Origin: JBGPIK01 sp041484845 | GTDB taxonomy: Bacteria > Desulfobacterota > Binatia > UBA9968 | Assembly: GCA_041484845.1 (NCBI GenBank) | Contig: JBGPIK010000144.1 | Location: 1 to 14,599 of the forward strand | Reading direction: 5' to 3' | DNA: 14,599 nucleotides | Part shown: positions 7,049-12,889 of the stretch, in pieces | Numbering within the stretch: the stretch's first letter is position 1 | How the letters are laid out: each line of letters opens with the position of its first letter | Position numbers and translations under genes: made by a program | Notes under the pieces: generated by a model | Databases searched by the model: none | Told to the model about the DNA's origin: nothing | What the model saw: the letters and a program-made list of their open reading frames with translations, nothing else

Positions 7049-8149
7049 ATGAGAATGGGTGCGCCAGCGGATTCCTGCTCGTTGATCACTTTAACTCTCG
7101 TTATAACATTCGGATCAATTTTGGCTCCCTGCAGGGCGCCCGCTTTGACCGTGGAGGAAGTGGCTCTTTCCAAGGGAGAAAACCGCCAAAAGATTCTTGA
7201 GGACGGAGCCAAGAAAGAGAAGAAGCTCCTGTGGTACAGCACGATGATCGTCAATCAGTCGCTCCGACCGATCAAAGATGCTTTTGAGAAAAAATATCCG
7301 TTTGTCCAGATCGAATACTATCGGGCCGATTCCGACCCGATCGCTCAACGCATCATTTCCGAATATCAGGCGAAGCGATTCGATGTGGATATCATGGACG
7401 GCACTTCAACCACCGCGCCGCTAAAGAAGGCCGGCATCCTGCAGCGATTTTTCTCTCCTCAACTGCGCGACTATCCGGCGCAGCTCAAAGACCCGGAAGG
7501 CTATTGGGCGGTCCCCAATGTCTATTTCATGACCCTCGGGTACAACACCAATTTAGTAAAACCCAGTGAAGTGCCGCGCTCGCTGATCGACCTTCTCAGT
7601 CCCAAGTGGACCGGCAAGATGGTCTGGAGCACGAGCGGCGGATCGGGCGCTCCCGTGTTTCTCGGAAATACCCTGATGACGATGGGCCAGGAAAAAGGAA
7701 TGGCTTACCTGCAGCAATTATCGAAACAAAACGTCGCGAAAAGTACGGCGAGCAATCGCGCGGTTCTGGATATGGTGATTGCGGGCGAATACGCCATAGC
7801 GATTAACATCTTCAATTATCACGCGGTGATCAGCCGGAACACAGGGGCGCCGGTCGATTGGCAAGCGCTCGAGCCCGTGCCGGGGCAGGTGAAAACTTTG
7901 GGACTTGCGAAAAATGCTCCCCATCCGCACGCGTCCATGTTGTTTGTCGATTTCCTGCTATCTAAGGAAGGACAGAACTTGCTCCGGGAACTTGACTATC
8001 TTCCGGCCCATCCGGAAGTTCCTGCCAAAGTGCCGGATTTGAAACCGGGAGGCGGCAAATTTACGAAAGTGAATTACATCGCTCCAGAATTGCTCGCCGA
8101 CAAAGAGGGTGTTTGGGTCGATCTCTTCCGGGAGCTTTTTTTCAAGTGA
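7049..8149 (+). CDS. Fe(III)-type (family 1) ABC substrate-binding protein
   Basis: The protein has 366 residues. The ATG at 7049 has GGAGG 5 bases upstream; the frame is open 35 codons further up but without a ribosome site. Residues 12-32 are hydrophobic (LITLTLVITFGSILAP) and act as a signal peptide probably cut after APA at 32; Cys28 sits after a proline, so a lipoprotein is unlikely. The mature protein contains EKKLLWYSTM, VQIEYYRADSD, FDVDIMDGTST, SPKWTGKMVW and AVISRNTGAPVDW, the layout of AfuA/FbpA-like and related binding proteins (SBP_bac_1/SBP_bac_8 type). Known members bind ferric iron, sulfate, polyamines or thiamine; the iron-binding tyrosine pair is not obvious, so an organic ligand is as likely. 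It is followed after 248 bases by another SBP gene and no transporter. Confidence 0.9.
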   Translation: MRMGAPADSCSLITLTLVITFGSILAPCRAPALTVEEVALSKGENRQKILEDGAKKEKKLLWYSTMIVNQSLRPIKDAFEKKYPFVQIEYYRADSDPIAQRIISEYQAKRFDVDIMDGTSTTAPLKKAGILQRFFSPQLRDYPAQLKDPEGYWAVPNVYFMTLGYNTNLVKPSEVPRSLIDLLSPKWTGKMVWSTSGGSGAPVFLGNTLMTMGQEKGMAYLQQLSKQNVAKSTASNRAVLDMVIAGEYAIAINIFNYHAVISRNTGAPVDWQALEPVPGQVKTLGLAKNAPHPHASMLFVDFLLSKEGQNLLRELDYLPAHPEVPAKVPDLKPGGGKFTKVNYIAPELLADKEGVWVDLFRELFFK

Positions 8150-8350
8150 GCGGAGAATGCGGAGTCCCACCTTCGACTTCCGGCATTTAGCGTTCGAATC
8201 GTCCAATAGAGCGGTGGCTGGTTTTCCACGGCTTCATTGCGGTGGCAAAGGAAGCGGCAACGCGAATGATTGCTCTGTATAACCCCTAGAGGCCGGCGCT
8301 ACGATAGCTTGTTTGCTGTCGGTCCGTTTCAACACCACTTCATTTCTTCG

Positions 8351-8380
8351 TTGACAGTCACTTGCTCCGGGTGTTACAAG
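8351..8380 (+). promoter_or_regulatory. Possible sigma70-type promoter for the SBP at 8398
   Basis: A perfect TTGACA (8351-8356) is followed after 18 bases by TACAAG (8375-8380), a four-of-six match to the -10 box. A transcript would begin near 8387, just 11 bases before the ATG. If right, it rules out the upstream TTG at 8362 as a start codon. Confidence 0.4.
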
Positions 8381-8397
8381 CCGGCAGCATAAGGGCT

Positions 8398-9435
8398 ATG
8401 TCACAAAAGAAAAACAGGCCGACGAAAATCCTCTTTGTTTGGCTTTTGCTCCTACTTTCCTTCTCCGCCTCGATCCCTGCCTCGGAGCTTTGCGCGGCCG
8501 AAGCTCCAGCCAGATTTCCGCTTGTCTACGGCGCAATGAGCGGAAACTCGGCGCCGCTTTGGATTGCCAGGGAACAAGGCTTTTTCAAAAAGTACGGTCT
8601 CGATCCGCAGCTGATTTTTATTATTGCCGGTCGTGCCGCCCAGGCGATGCTTGCCGGGGAGATAAACGTCGGCGTCATTGGCGGAACCCATGTCGCCAAT
8701 GCCGTCACATCCGGCGGCGACATGACGATGCTTTTAGGATTGGAAACCAAGCTGGATTATTTCTTGGTTGCTCGTCCCGCGATCAAGAACGCGGAAAATC
8801 TGAAGGGAAAGAAAGTGGCGATCGGAACTCCTTCCGGCACGGCTTCCCTTGCGGCTTACGTCGGGCTCGACTACTTGGGTCTGGTCCCTAAGCGCGACAA
8901 CATCACCCTTCTAGGGGTTGGAGGGCCGCCTGAGCGTTTGGCGGCGCTTTTGGCTGGCAGCGTCGACGCGGCGTCGGTTTCGCCTGATGTCGCGCAGGCG
9001 GCCATGAACCAAGGCTACACTGTGCTTCTCGACCTGGCAAAAGAAAATGTGCCGTTTCAATCGTCCGGACTGGTTACTTCACGCAAGTTCATGAAGTCGA
9101 ATCCTCAGTTGGTGGAAAACGTTGCGCGGGCCATCGTCGAAGGCGTTGCCTTTGCGCGCAATCCCGCAAATAAGAAAATCGTCTTGCAAAGCCTTGCGAG
9201 AAATTTAAGACTCGACAAGCCCGACCTTTTGGAGAAGACGTATAAGAAAGTGGACGATCTGCCGCCCAAGCCATGCCCAAGCCTTCCGGGAGTGGACTCG
9301 GTATTAAAACTACTGGTTCAACACGGATTGAATCCCAAGGCCGCCCAGCTCAAGCGCGAGGATATTGTGGACATGAGCTTGTGCAAAAAGTTCGACGAAA
9401 GCGGCTTCATGAACCGGCTTTACCAGGGATCGTAG
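8398..9435 (+). CDS. NMT1/TauT-type ABC substrate-binding protein
   Basis: The protein has 345 residues from the ATG at 8398, which has AAGGG only 2-3 bases upstream, a rather tight ribosome site; the frame extends to a TTG at 8362 that overlaps the likely promoter. Residues 1-34 form a signal peptide (ILFVWLLLLLSFSASIP, cut near CAA/EAP). The family motif APLWIAREQGFFKKYGLDP follows at about 52-70, then AMLAGEINVGVIGGTHVANA and ENLKGKKVAIGTPSGTAS. It belongs to the same subgroup as the SBPs at 1-359 and 11213-12193, which share the PWIA..GIF/GLF and IGG or LVG elements. Two cysteines near the C-terminus (PKPCPSLPG and SLCKKF) could pair. The gene ends just before the MITE-like element, and no transporter subunit is nearby. 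Ligand unknown. Confidence 0.92.
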   Translation: MSQKKNRPTKILFVWLLLLLSFSASIPASELCAAEAPARFPLVYGAMSGNSAPLWIAREQGFFKKYGLDPQLIFIIAGRAAQAMLAGEINVGVIGGTHVANAVTSGGDMTMLLGLETKLDYFLVARPAIKNAENLKGKKVAIGTPSGTASLAAYVGLDYLGLVPKRDNITLLGVGGPPERLAALLAGSVDAASVSPDVAQAAMNQGYTVLLDLAKENVPFQSSGLVTSRKFMKSNPQLVENVARAIVEGVAFARNPANKKIVLQSLARNLRLDKPDLLEKTYKKVDDLPPKPCPSLPGVDSVLKLLVQHGLNPKAAQLKREDIVDMSLCKKFDESGFMNRLYQGS

Positions 9436-9440
9436 GCTTA

Positions 9441-9695
9441 AATAATCCCGGATTCCGCTGTTGAAGTTGCCGTGTCGGCTGAGCAAGGTGTGAGACTGGA
9501 GTAGCGAAGGCACCGACCTGCGCAGCTTCAAAGTCTTTTTTGGTGCTTGGCAATCTGTTGCAAGCGGGTTACGGATATCACTCACCGCACCGCTGGTCTC
9601 AAACTTCTTAGAGGTAGTGGCCCATTGCTTTCGCTACGGAGGGCTCGCACCTTGCTCCCTGCGTGGACGTCTAACTGCGGAATCCGGGATAATAT
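9441..9695. mobile_element. MITE-like element with long imperfect inverted arms
   Basis: The ends carry a perfect 14-base inverted repeat: ATCCCGGATTCCGC (9445-9458) and its complement GCGGAATCCGGGAT (9677-9690), with TA/AT-rich bases outside. The symmetry continues inward in the same order and nearly the same spacing: AGCAAGGTGTGAG (9482-9494) pairs with CTCGCACCTTGCT (9644-9656; 12 of 13) and GTAGCGAAGGCA (9501-9512) pairs with TGCTTTCGCTAC (9626-9637; 11 of 12). The arms thus span about 80-95 bases each around a central part that contains its own GGTGC/GCACC pair. No coding frame of note is inside. This is the form expected of a miniature inverted-repeat transposable element or of a deleted insertion sequence. 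I could not name a parent family, and no clear target-site duplication is visible. Confidence 0.6.
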
Positions 9696-9702
9696 CAGAA
9701 AA

Positions 9703-9724
9703 GGGGCACGGCATGCCGTGCCCC
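9703..9724 (-). terminator. Palindromic hairpin terminator after the citrate-synthase-fold gene
   Basis: GGGGCACGGCA and TGCCGTGCCCC form a perfect 22-base palindrome. It lies 6 bases beyond the stop of the minus-strand gene, and on that strand it is followed by TTTTCTGATATT, so it fits a Rho-independent terminator. The same hairpin word, often flanked by GTAG/CTAC as partly here, recurs between genes in many environmental bacteria, so it may be a repeat that was put to use as a terminator. Confidence 0.65.
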
Positions 9725-9730
9725 TACATC

Positions 9731-10510
9731 TCATTTACTGTCGAAGTCGTAAACCATCTGCGCCTTGATGGCGCTATTGATATTTTGCGCCATGGGGTTG
9801 CGTATCTCTTCGCCGATGTGAGCCAGCGCTCCCAGTGTTCGCCCGATCAAGGCAAACGCTTTGGTTAACTGCCACGGTAATCCCATGTCGAGCGCAATCG
9901 CGCCGATCGCCCCGGTGACATTCGGGGGCAATGGCCTTCCATACTGCGCTTCCGCCGCTTTGCAGATCCGCTCCAGCAAATCGCAATAGCGCCCATACAC
10001 ACCGGTCTCGCGCGCGACCTCGAACAGACGCACCGCGCGTGGGTCGCCTTCCGGATGAGTCCTATGGCCAATCCCCGCTATTCTTTTGTTCTTTTTGGTG
10101 TGCTGTTCCACCACTGAAGATGCGGCGGTTTCGAGATCACTTGGCGAACTGCTCGCGGGAAGAGCCTTCACCAACATTTTTGCCGACCACTCCGAGGAGC
10201 CGAGATGGACGCTTCCGGCCCCGAGGATCGACGACGCAACCGCCGCCTGCATCGCCTCCGGCGCCGTGGAATAACAAAGCCGCGCCGAAACCACGCTGCT
10301 GACCATGCCGTGCTCGACGAGAATCGTGAGCAGCGCATCGGTCATCCGTCTTTCACCATCGTTCGGGAAACGGCCCACGAGCATCAAGTAGGTCATGTCA
10401 CTAAACGTAATTTTGCCGACGAGTTCCTTGGTCAAATCATACCCGCGAACCAGGACACGATGTAATTCCGGCTTGCCGAGGCCCGTAACAATTTTCTTTT
10501 CACTGCTCAT
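9731..10510 (-). CDS. Short citrate-synthase-fold protein, citryl-CoA-lyase-like
   Basis: The protein has 259 residues from the ATG at 10510, preceded by GAGGAG at 6 bases; the open frame runs 24 codons further up but through the promoter. It belongs to the citrate synthase superfamily: His102 in GSVHLGSSEW corresponds to the first active-site His, and GIGHRTHPEGDPRA (His149) to the conserved GHR..DPRA helix that contacts CoA and oxaloacetate. At 259 residues it lacks the N-terminal part of normal citrate synthases (about 370-430) and has the length of citryl-CoA lyase-type proteins, which split citryl-CoA to acetyl-CoA and oxaloacetate. Oddly, the catalytic Asp expected in the NVD motif is Thr199 (NVTGAIGAIALDMGLPW). 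The true reaction may therefore differ. It has its own promoter and terminator, so it seems monocistronic. Confidence 0.85.
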   Translation of the reverse strand: MSSEKKIVTGLGKPELHRVLVRGYDLTKELVGKITFSDMTYLMLVGRFPNDGERRMTDALLTILVEHGMVSSVVSARLCYSTAPEAMQAAVASSILGAGSVHLGSSEWSAKMLVKALPASSSPSDLETAASSVVEQHTKKNKRIAGIGHRTHPEGDPRAVRLFEVARETGVYGRYCDLLERICKAAEAQYGRPLPPNVTGAIGAIALDMGLPWQLTKAFALIGRTLGALAHIGEEIRNPMAQNINSAIKAQMVYDFDSK

Positions 10511-10544
10511 ATGTTTCTCCTCAGTTTGACGCTTTAATTGGAGA

Positions 10545-10573
10545 GCTATCACAAACAAGCGGCGAACTGTCAA
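10545..10573 (-). promoter_or_regulatory. Sigma70-type promoter (extended -10) for the citrate-synthase-fold gene
   Basis: On the minus strand TTGACA (10573-10568) is perfect and is followed after 17 bases by GATAGC (10550-10545). The weak -10 is helped by TGT directly before it, the extended -10 element. The leader would be about 28 bases and contains the GAGGAG site. Confidence 0.5.
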
Positions 10574-10777
10574 GCAGTGCAATGATCATGTGCCATGGCA
10601 GGAAAGAGTGAACGAATATTGATGAGGGACTTGCCGCCTAATCCGTCGGATTTAGTATTCTCCCCTTTGACATCTGTAAAACATGAAAAATAGCGATTTT
10701 TTTGCATGATTGAGAAAAAGCGTGGCATTTCCGGTAATTATTCATCGCTTCCAGTCAATTAATCGGAAAATAGGTAC

Positions 10778-10793
10778 TGGCATGCATTCTGCT
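10778..10793 (+). promoter_or_regulatory. Sigma54-like -24/-12 motif before the small four-Cys gene
   Basis: TGGCATGCATTCTGCT matches the -24/-12 consensus (TGGCAC, then TTGC with GG and GC ten bases apart) at nearly all key positions; the differences are T for C in the -24 box and C for T at the first base of the -12 box. Transcription would begin near 10803, a few bases before the ATG at 10807, giving an almost leaderless mRNA. An AATCCG/CGGATT palindrome at 10640-10652 lies upstream where an activator could bind. A chance match is possible. Confidence 0.3.
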
Positions 10794-10806
10794 ACAACTG
10801 TTTGCT

Positions 10807-11031
10807 ATGGCATTTTTTTGCCGGCACTGTGATGAGGTAGCCACAGGCAGGATGTATCGAGTGTTTAGCGAAGACGATGGGCTAATCTTGCTTGATATGG
10901 TCGTTTGCCGTTTATGTTACGAACAAGCAAGACAGCTTGGGTTAGACGGTGAAGAGATTGAGCTCGATCAGTACTCTCGTGAGCAGTTGCCAGTGGTTCA
11001 CTCCATCAATCGACCGATGCGCGATCATTAG
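10807..11031 (+). CDS. Small protein with two CxxC pairs (zinc-ribbon-like), function unknown
   Basis: The protein has 74 residues. Cys5-x2-Cys8 (FFCRHCDE) and Cys34-x2-Cys37 (VVCRLCYEQA) form two knuckles 25 residues apart, the spacing of a small zinc ribbon. Between them is YRVFSEDDGLILLDM. The C-terminal half is acidic (GLDGEEIELDQY) and contains QARQLGLDGEEIEL, probably a helix. I recall similar small conserved proteins in environmental genomes, without a known function. There is no clear ribosome site before the ATG, and a sigma54-like motif lies directly upstream, so translation may be nearly leaderless. The surrounding DNA is more AT-rich than the SBP genes. The gene diverges from the citrate-synthase-fold gene; two hairpins follow its stop. 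It could be a metal sensor or an RNA- or DNA-binding adaptor, but nothing here decides this. Confidence 0.75.
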   Translation: MAFFCRHCDEVATGRMYRVFSEDDGLILLDMVVCRLCYEQARQLGLDGEEIELDQYSREQLPVVHSINRPMRDH

Positions 11032-11058
11032 TTGGTGGCTTCGTTCCGTCTCCCCGTC

Positions 11059-11098
11059 CGCCTGGAGCTAAGTCCAGCAGGCGCCCATACGTGATGGG
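11059..11098 (+). other. Two adjacent hairpins after the small four-Cys gene
   Basis: CTGGA (11062-11066) and TCCAG (11073-11077) close over GCTAAG, with CGC (11059-11061) and GCG (11081-11083) extending the stem past a three-base bulge. Directly after, CCCAT (11084-11088) pairs with ATGGG (11094-11098) over ACGTG, followed by GTTT. They lie 28 bases past the stop codon. They may end or protect the transcript; the T-run is too short for a standard terminator. Confidence 0.35.
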
Positions 11099-11212
11099 GT
11101 TTGGACGCGTCGCCAGCCATCCCGAGTCGGAAATTGTGGATCATTCCGATTCATCCTGGACGATCACTGTGCGGCGGTCCGGCACGCAGTCGTAACACGC
11201 TTCGGCCCAAAT

Positions 11213-12193
11213 TCATTTGCGGTATAGTTGTTCGACCTGTCCACTCTGATCTATTTGTCTCAGAAAACTCAGGTCTACAAAATCTCCTGGCGTGAAGCTT
11301 TTCATTTTCGCATCACTGTCTTGATCCAAGACCGCTTGGAGTCCTTTTTCTCGAGGCACAGGAAGTTCTTCGAAAAGTTCCACGTATTCATCATACAAAT
11401 AGCGCGCCGACTGCGCGCTGATCCCGCCCATCGTCTTTTGCAAAATAGGGATGGTCCCGCTGGGGTTGGTTTTGAAGTAATGGATCGCCTCCACGAAGGC
11501 GCGCACGAAGCGCATTACGGTATCGCGGTTTTGCTGAAGATACGGCCGAGTCACAGAAAGCACTGGGCCGAGGGAAACGGTCTCGAGCTTGACCGCAGTT
11601 GTCAGAACGATGGCTCCGGATTGTTGCGCAGTCACAAAAGCCAATCCTCCGATAACACCGGCATCGAGTTTTCCCGCAATGAGTGCAGCAGCCACTTGCG
11701 GGTGTCCCCCCATCTGGAGGATGGCGACGTCTTTATCGGGCTTAAGACCCGCCTTGCTCACGGCGGTTCGCGCAAATCCGTCGGCCTCCGACCCATATTG
11801 CGATACGCCGATGATCCTTCCTTTTAAATCTTCAAGCTTGCGAATTCCGGATTTTGGGCTGACCAGGAGCTTTTGGCTGGAAACGTTCGTTGCTGCAGCC
11901 AGAATCACCACTTCCGCTCCGCGCATCCGCGCCCGCATCACTGCAGCCGCGCCCACTAGCGCGTAGGGGACGTCGCCGGCAATGAGCGATTGGACCAGTC
12001 TCGGACTTCCCGTGAGGAGAATGACGTCAGCGTCGAGGCCGTGCTTGGCGAAAATCCCGGTCTCCTTTGCGATCCACGGAGCCGATAAGCCGGGCGCGGG
12101 TGAGACAACGCCGACGCGGATCCTTTCGGCCAACGCGGTCCCTCCTATGAGTAAGATGAGCCATCCTGCAATAACAGCAGAAAGTTTTTTCAT
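11213..12193 (-). CDS. NMT1/TauT-type ABC substrate-binding protein
   Basis: The protein has 326 residues from the ATG at 12193. This start gives a clean signal peptide (MKKLSAVIAGWLILLIGGTA, cut after ALA at 22); the ATG at 12223 would put ten polar residues before it. The ribosome site is weak (GGA 10 bases upstream). The mature protein begins ERIRVGVVSPAPG and continues SAPWIAKETGIFAKHGLDAD, then SLIAGDVPYALVGAAA and KLEDLKGRIIGVSQYGSEAD. It ends DLSFLRQIDQSGQVEQLYRK, similar in type to the end of the SBP at 8398-9435 (CKKFDESGFMNRLYQGS), so these two are probably paralogues. It stands alone with its own promoter at 12274-12301 and no transporter partner. Ligand unknown. Confidence 0.92.
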   Translation of the reverse strand: MKKLSAVIAGWLILLIGGTALAERIRVGVVSPAPGLSAPWIAKETGIFAKHGLDADVILLTGSPRLVQSLIAGDVPYALVGAAAVMRARMRGAEVVILAAATNVSSQKLLVSPKSGIRKLEDLKGRIIGVSQYGSEADGFARTAVSKAGLKPDKDVAILQMGGHPQVAAALIAGKLDAGVIGGLAFVTAQQSGAIVLTTAVKLETVSLGPVLSVTRPYLQQNRDTVMRFVRAFVEAIHYFKTNPSGTIPILQKTMGGISAQSARYLYDEYVELFEELPVPREKGLQAVLDQDSDAKMKSFTPGDFVDLSFLRQIDQSGQVEQLYRK

Positions 12194-12273
12194 CTCAGAT
12201 CCATCGGGACAGGATATCCGCATCCATATGAATAAATGCCAATTCCTCTTCTCGCTTCTTTATTGCGCGAGAG

Positions 12274-12301
12274 ATTATCGACAATGAGGCGTTGTTGTCA
12301 A
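12274..12301 (-). promoter_or_regulatory. Sigma70-type promoter for the SBP at 11213-12193
   Basis: On the minus strand a perfect TTGACA (12301-12296) is followed after 16 bases by GATAAT (12279-12274), five of six for the -10 box. The transcript would start near 12267, leaving a leader of about 74 bases before the ATG. ATTGTCGATAAT-type AT-rich sequence surrounds it. This is the strongest promoter match in the window. Confidence 0.62.
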
Positions 12302-12341
12302 TTTAAACTTAAGGCTATTCAGGGTTTCCTGTGAAGAAGGA

Positions 12342-12424
12342 TTCACCACAAAGACCCAACGCGGTTGAGCCGCAACCAAGCAGGAAAAGATATTGTTCAC
12401 CACGAAGGCGCGAAGAGCACGAAG
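12342..12424. repeat. TTCACCAC(A/G)AAG direct-repeat tract
   Basis: TTCACCACAAAGACCC (12342-12357) recurs as TTCACCACGAAGGCGC (12396-12411), followed by GAAGAGCACGAAG, itself a variant of the same word. Between them GGTTG and CAACC form a small hairpin (12363-12377). Words of this CACGAAG type are frequent between genes of many environmental bacteria. The gap from 12302 to 12889 holds this tract, two further inverted repeats and a possible promoter, and I find no gene in it. Confidence 0.5.
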
Positions 12425-12440
12425 TTTACCAAAAAAGTTC

Positions 12441-12494
12441 GTAGAGTGCGCTCGGCGCACCGTTTCGCTCGATGGTGCGCAAAGCGCACCCTAC
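12441..12494. repeat. Nested inverted repeat with GTGCGC/GCGCAC arms
   Basis: Two small hairpins, GTGCGC-TCG(G)-CGCAC (12446-12460) and GGTGCGC-AAA-GCGCACC (12474-12490), sit inside a larger inverted repeat formed by GTAGAGTGCGC (12441-12451) and GCGCACCCTAC (12484-12494), 10 of 11 bases matching. The sequence can thus fold either as two hairpins or as one long stem. It resembles the GTAGGGTGCGC-type intergenic palindromes common in proteobacteria. Confidence 0.6.
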
Positions 12495-12604
12495 GGGATC
12501 AAAAACTTGCGCAAACGGAGAAAACTTTCAACTATAGTAATATAGAGTTCGCAGAGTTCGGAGTATTTTTTACTCAAGACCTCTTTACTCCGCGCCCTCC
12601 GTAG

Positions 12605-12638
12605 TTCGGCAGGCTCACTACGTCCTGAGGCCGTCGAA
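12605..12638. repeat. Imperfect palindrome of the CTTCGAC..CCTGAG type
   Basis: TTCGGCAGGCTCA (12605-12617) pairs with TGAGGCCGTCGAA (12626-12638) at 10 of 13 positions over an eight-base loop. The words CGGCAGGCTCA and GTCCTGAGGCCGTCGAAGGA match a dispersed palindrome seen between genes of many environmental bacteria. It lies between convergent-free, non-coding sequence and has no T-run, so it is not a clear terminator. Confidence 0.55.
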
Positions 12639-12761
12639 GGACGCGGTGCAATCTCCGAGCCCTTGCGCTGAAATAGCATTGCCCGGGTTAACCACACGGA
12701 AGCCTGAAGACCCAAACTTAAAATAGAGTGCGGGCCAATGGAAAACGTAACAACAATTACC

Positions 12762-12791
12762 TGGACCTTGGCCCCGATTACCAGTTATAAG
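12762..12791 (+). promoter_or_regulatory. Possible sigma70-type promoter for the DUF2235 gene
   Basis: TGGACC (12762-12767, four of six for -35) is followed after 18 bases by TATAAG (12786-12791, five of six for -10). Transcription would begin near 12798, giving a leader of about 92 bases. It is the best match in the 150 bases before the gene but is not strong. Confidence 0.3.
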
Positions 12792-12889
12792 AGTTCACAA
12801 CCGGAATCTTCGGGATCGATCGTCCTGCGCAAACAACAAAAGTCATTCCCGCATTGGCGCCTTTCGATGAAATATGAAAGGAGTGGACT

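Noticed and set aside
12342..12660. Possible CRISPR array
   Set aside because: Repeats are of different types and lengths, and there is no regular spacer pattern.
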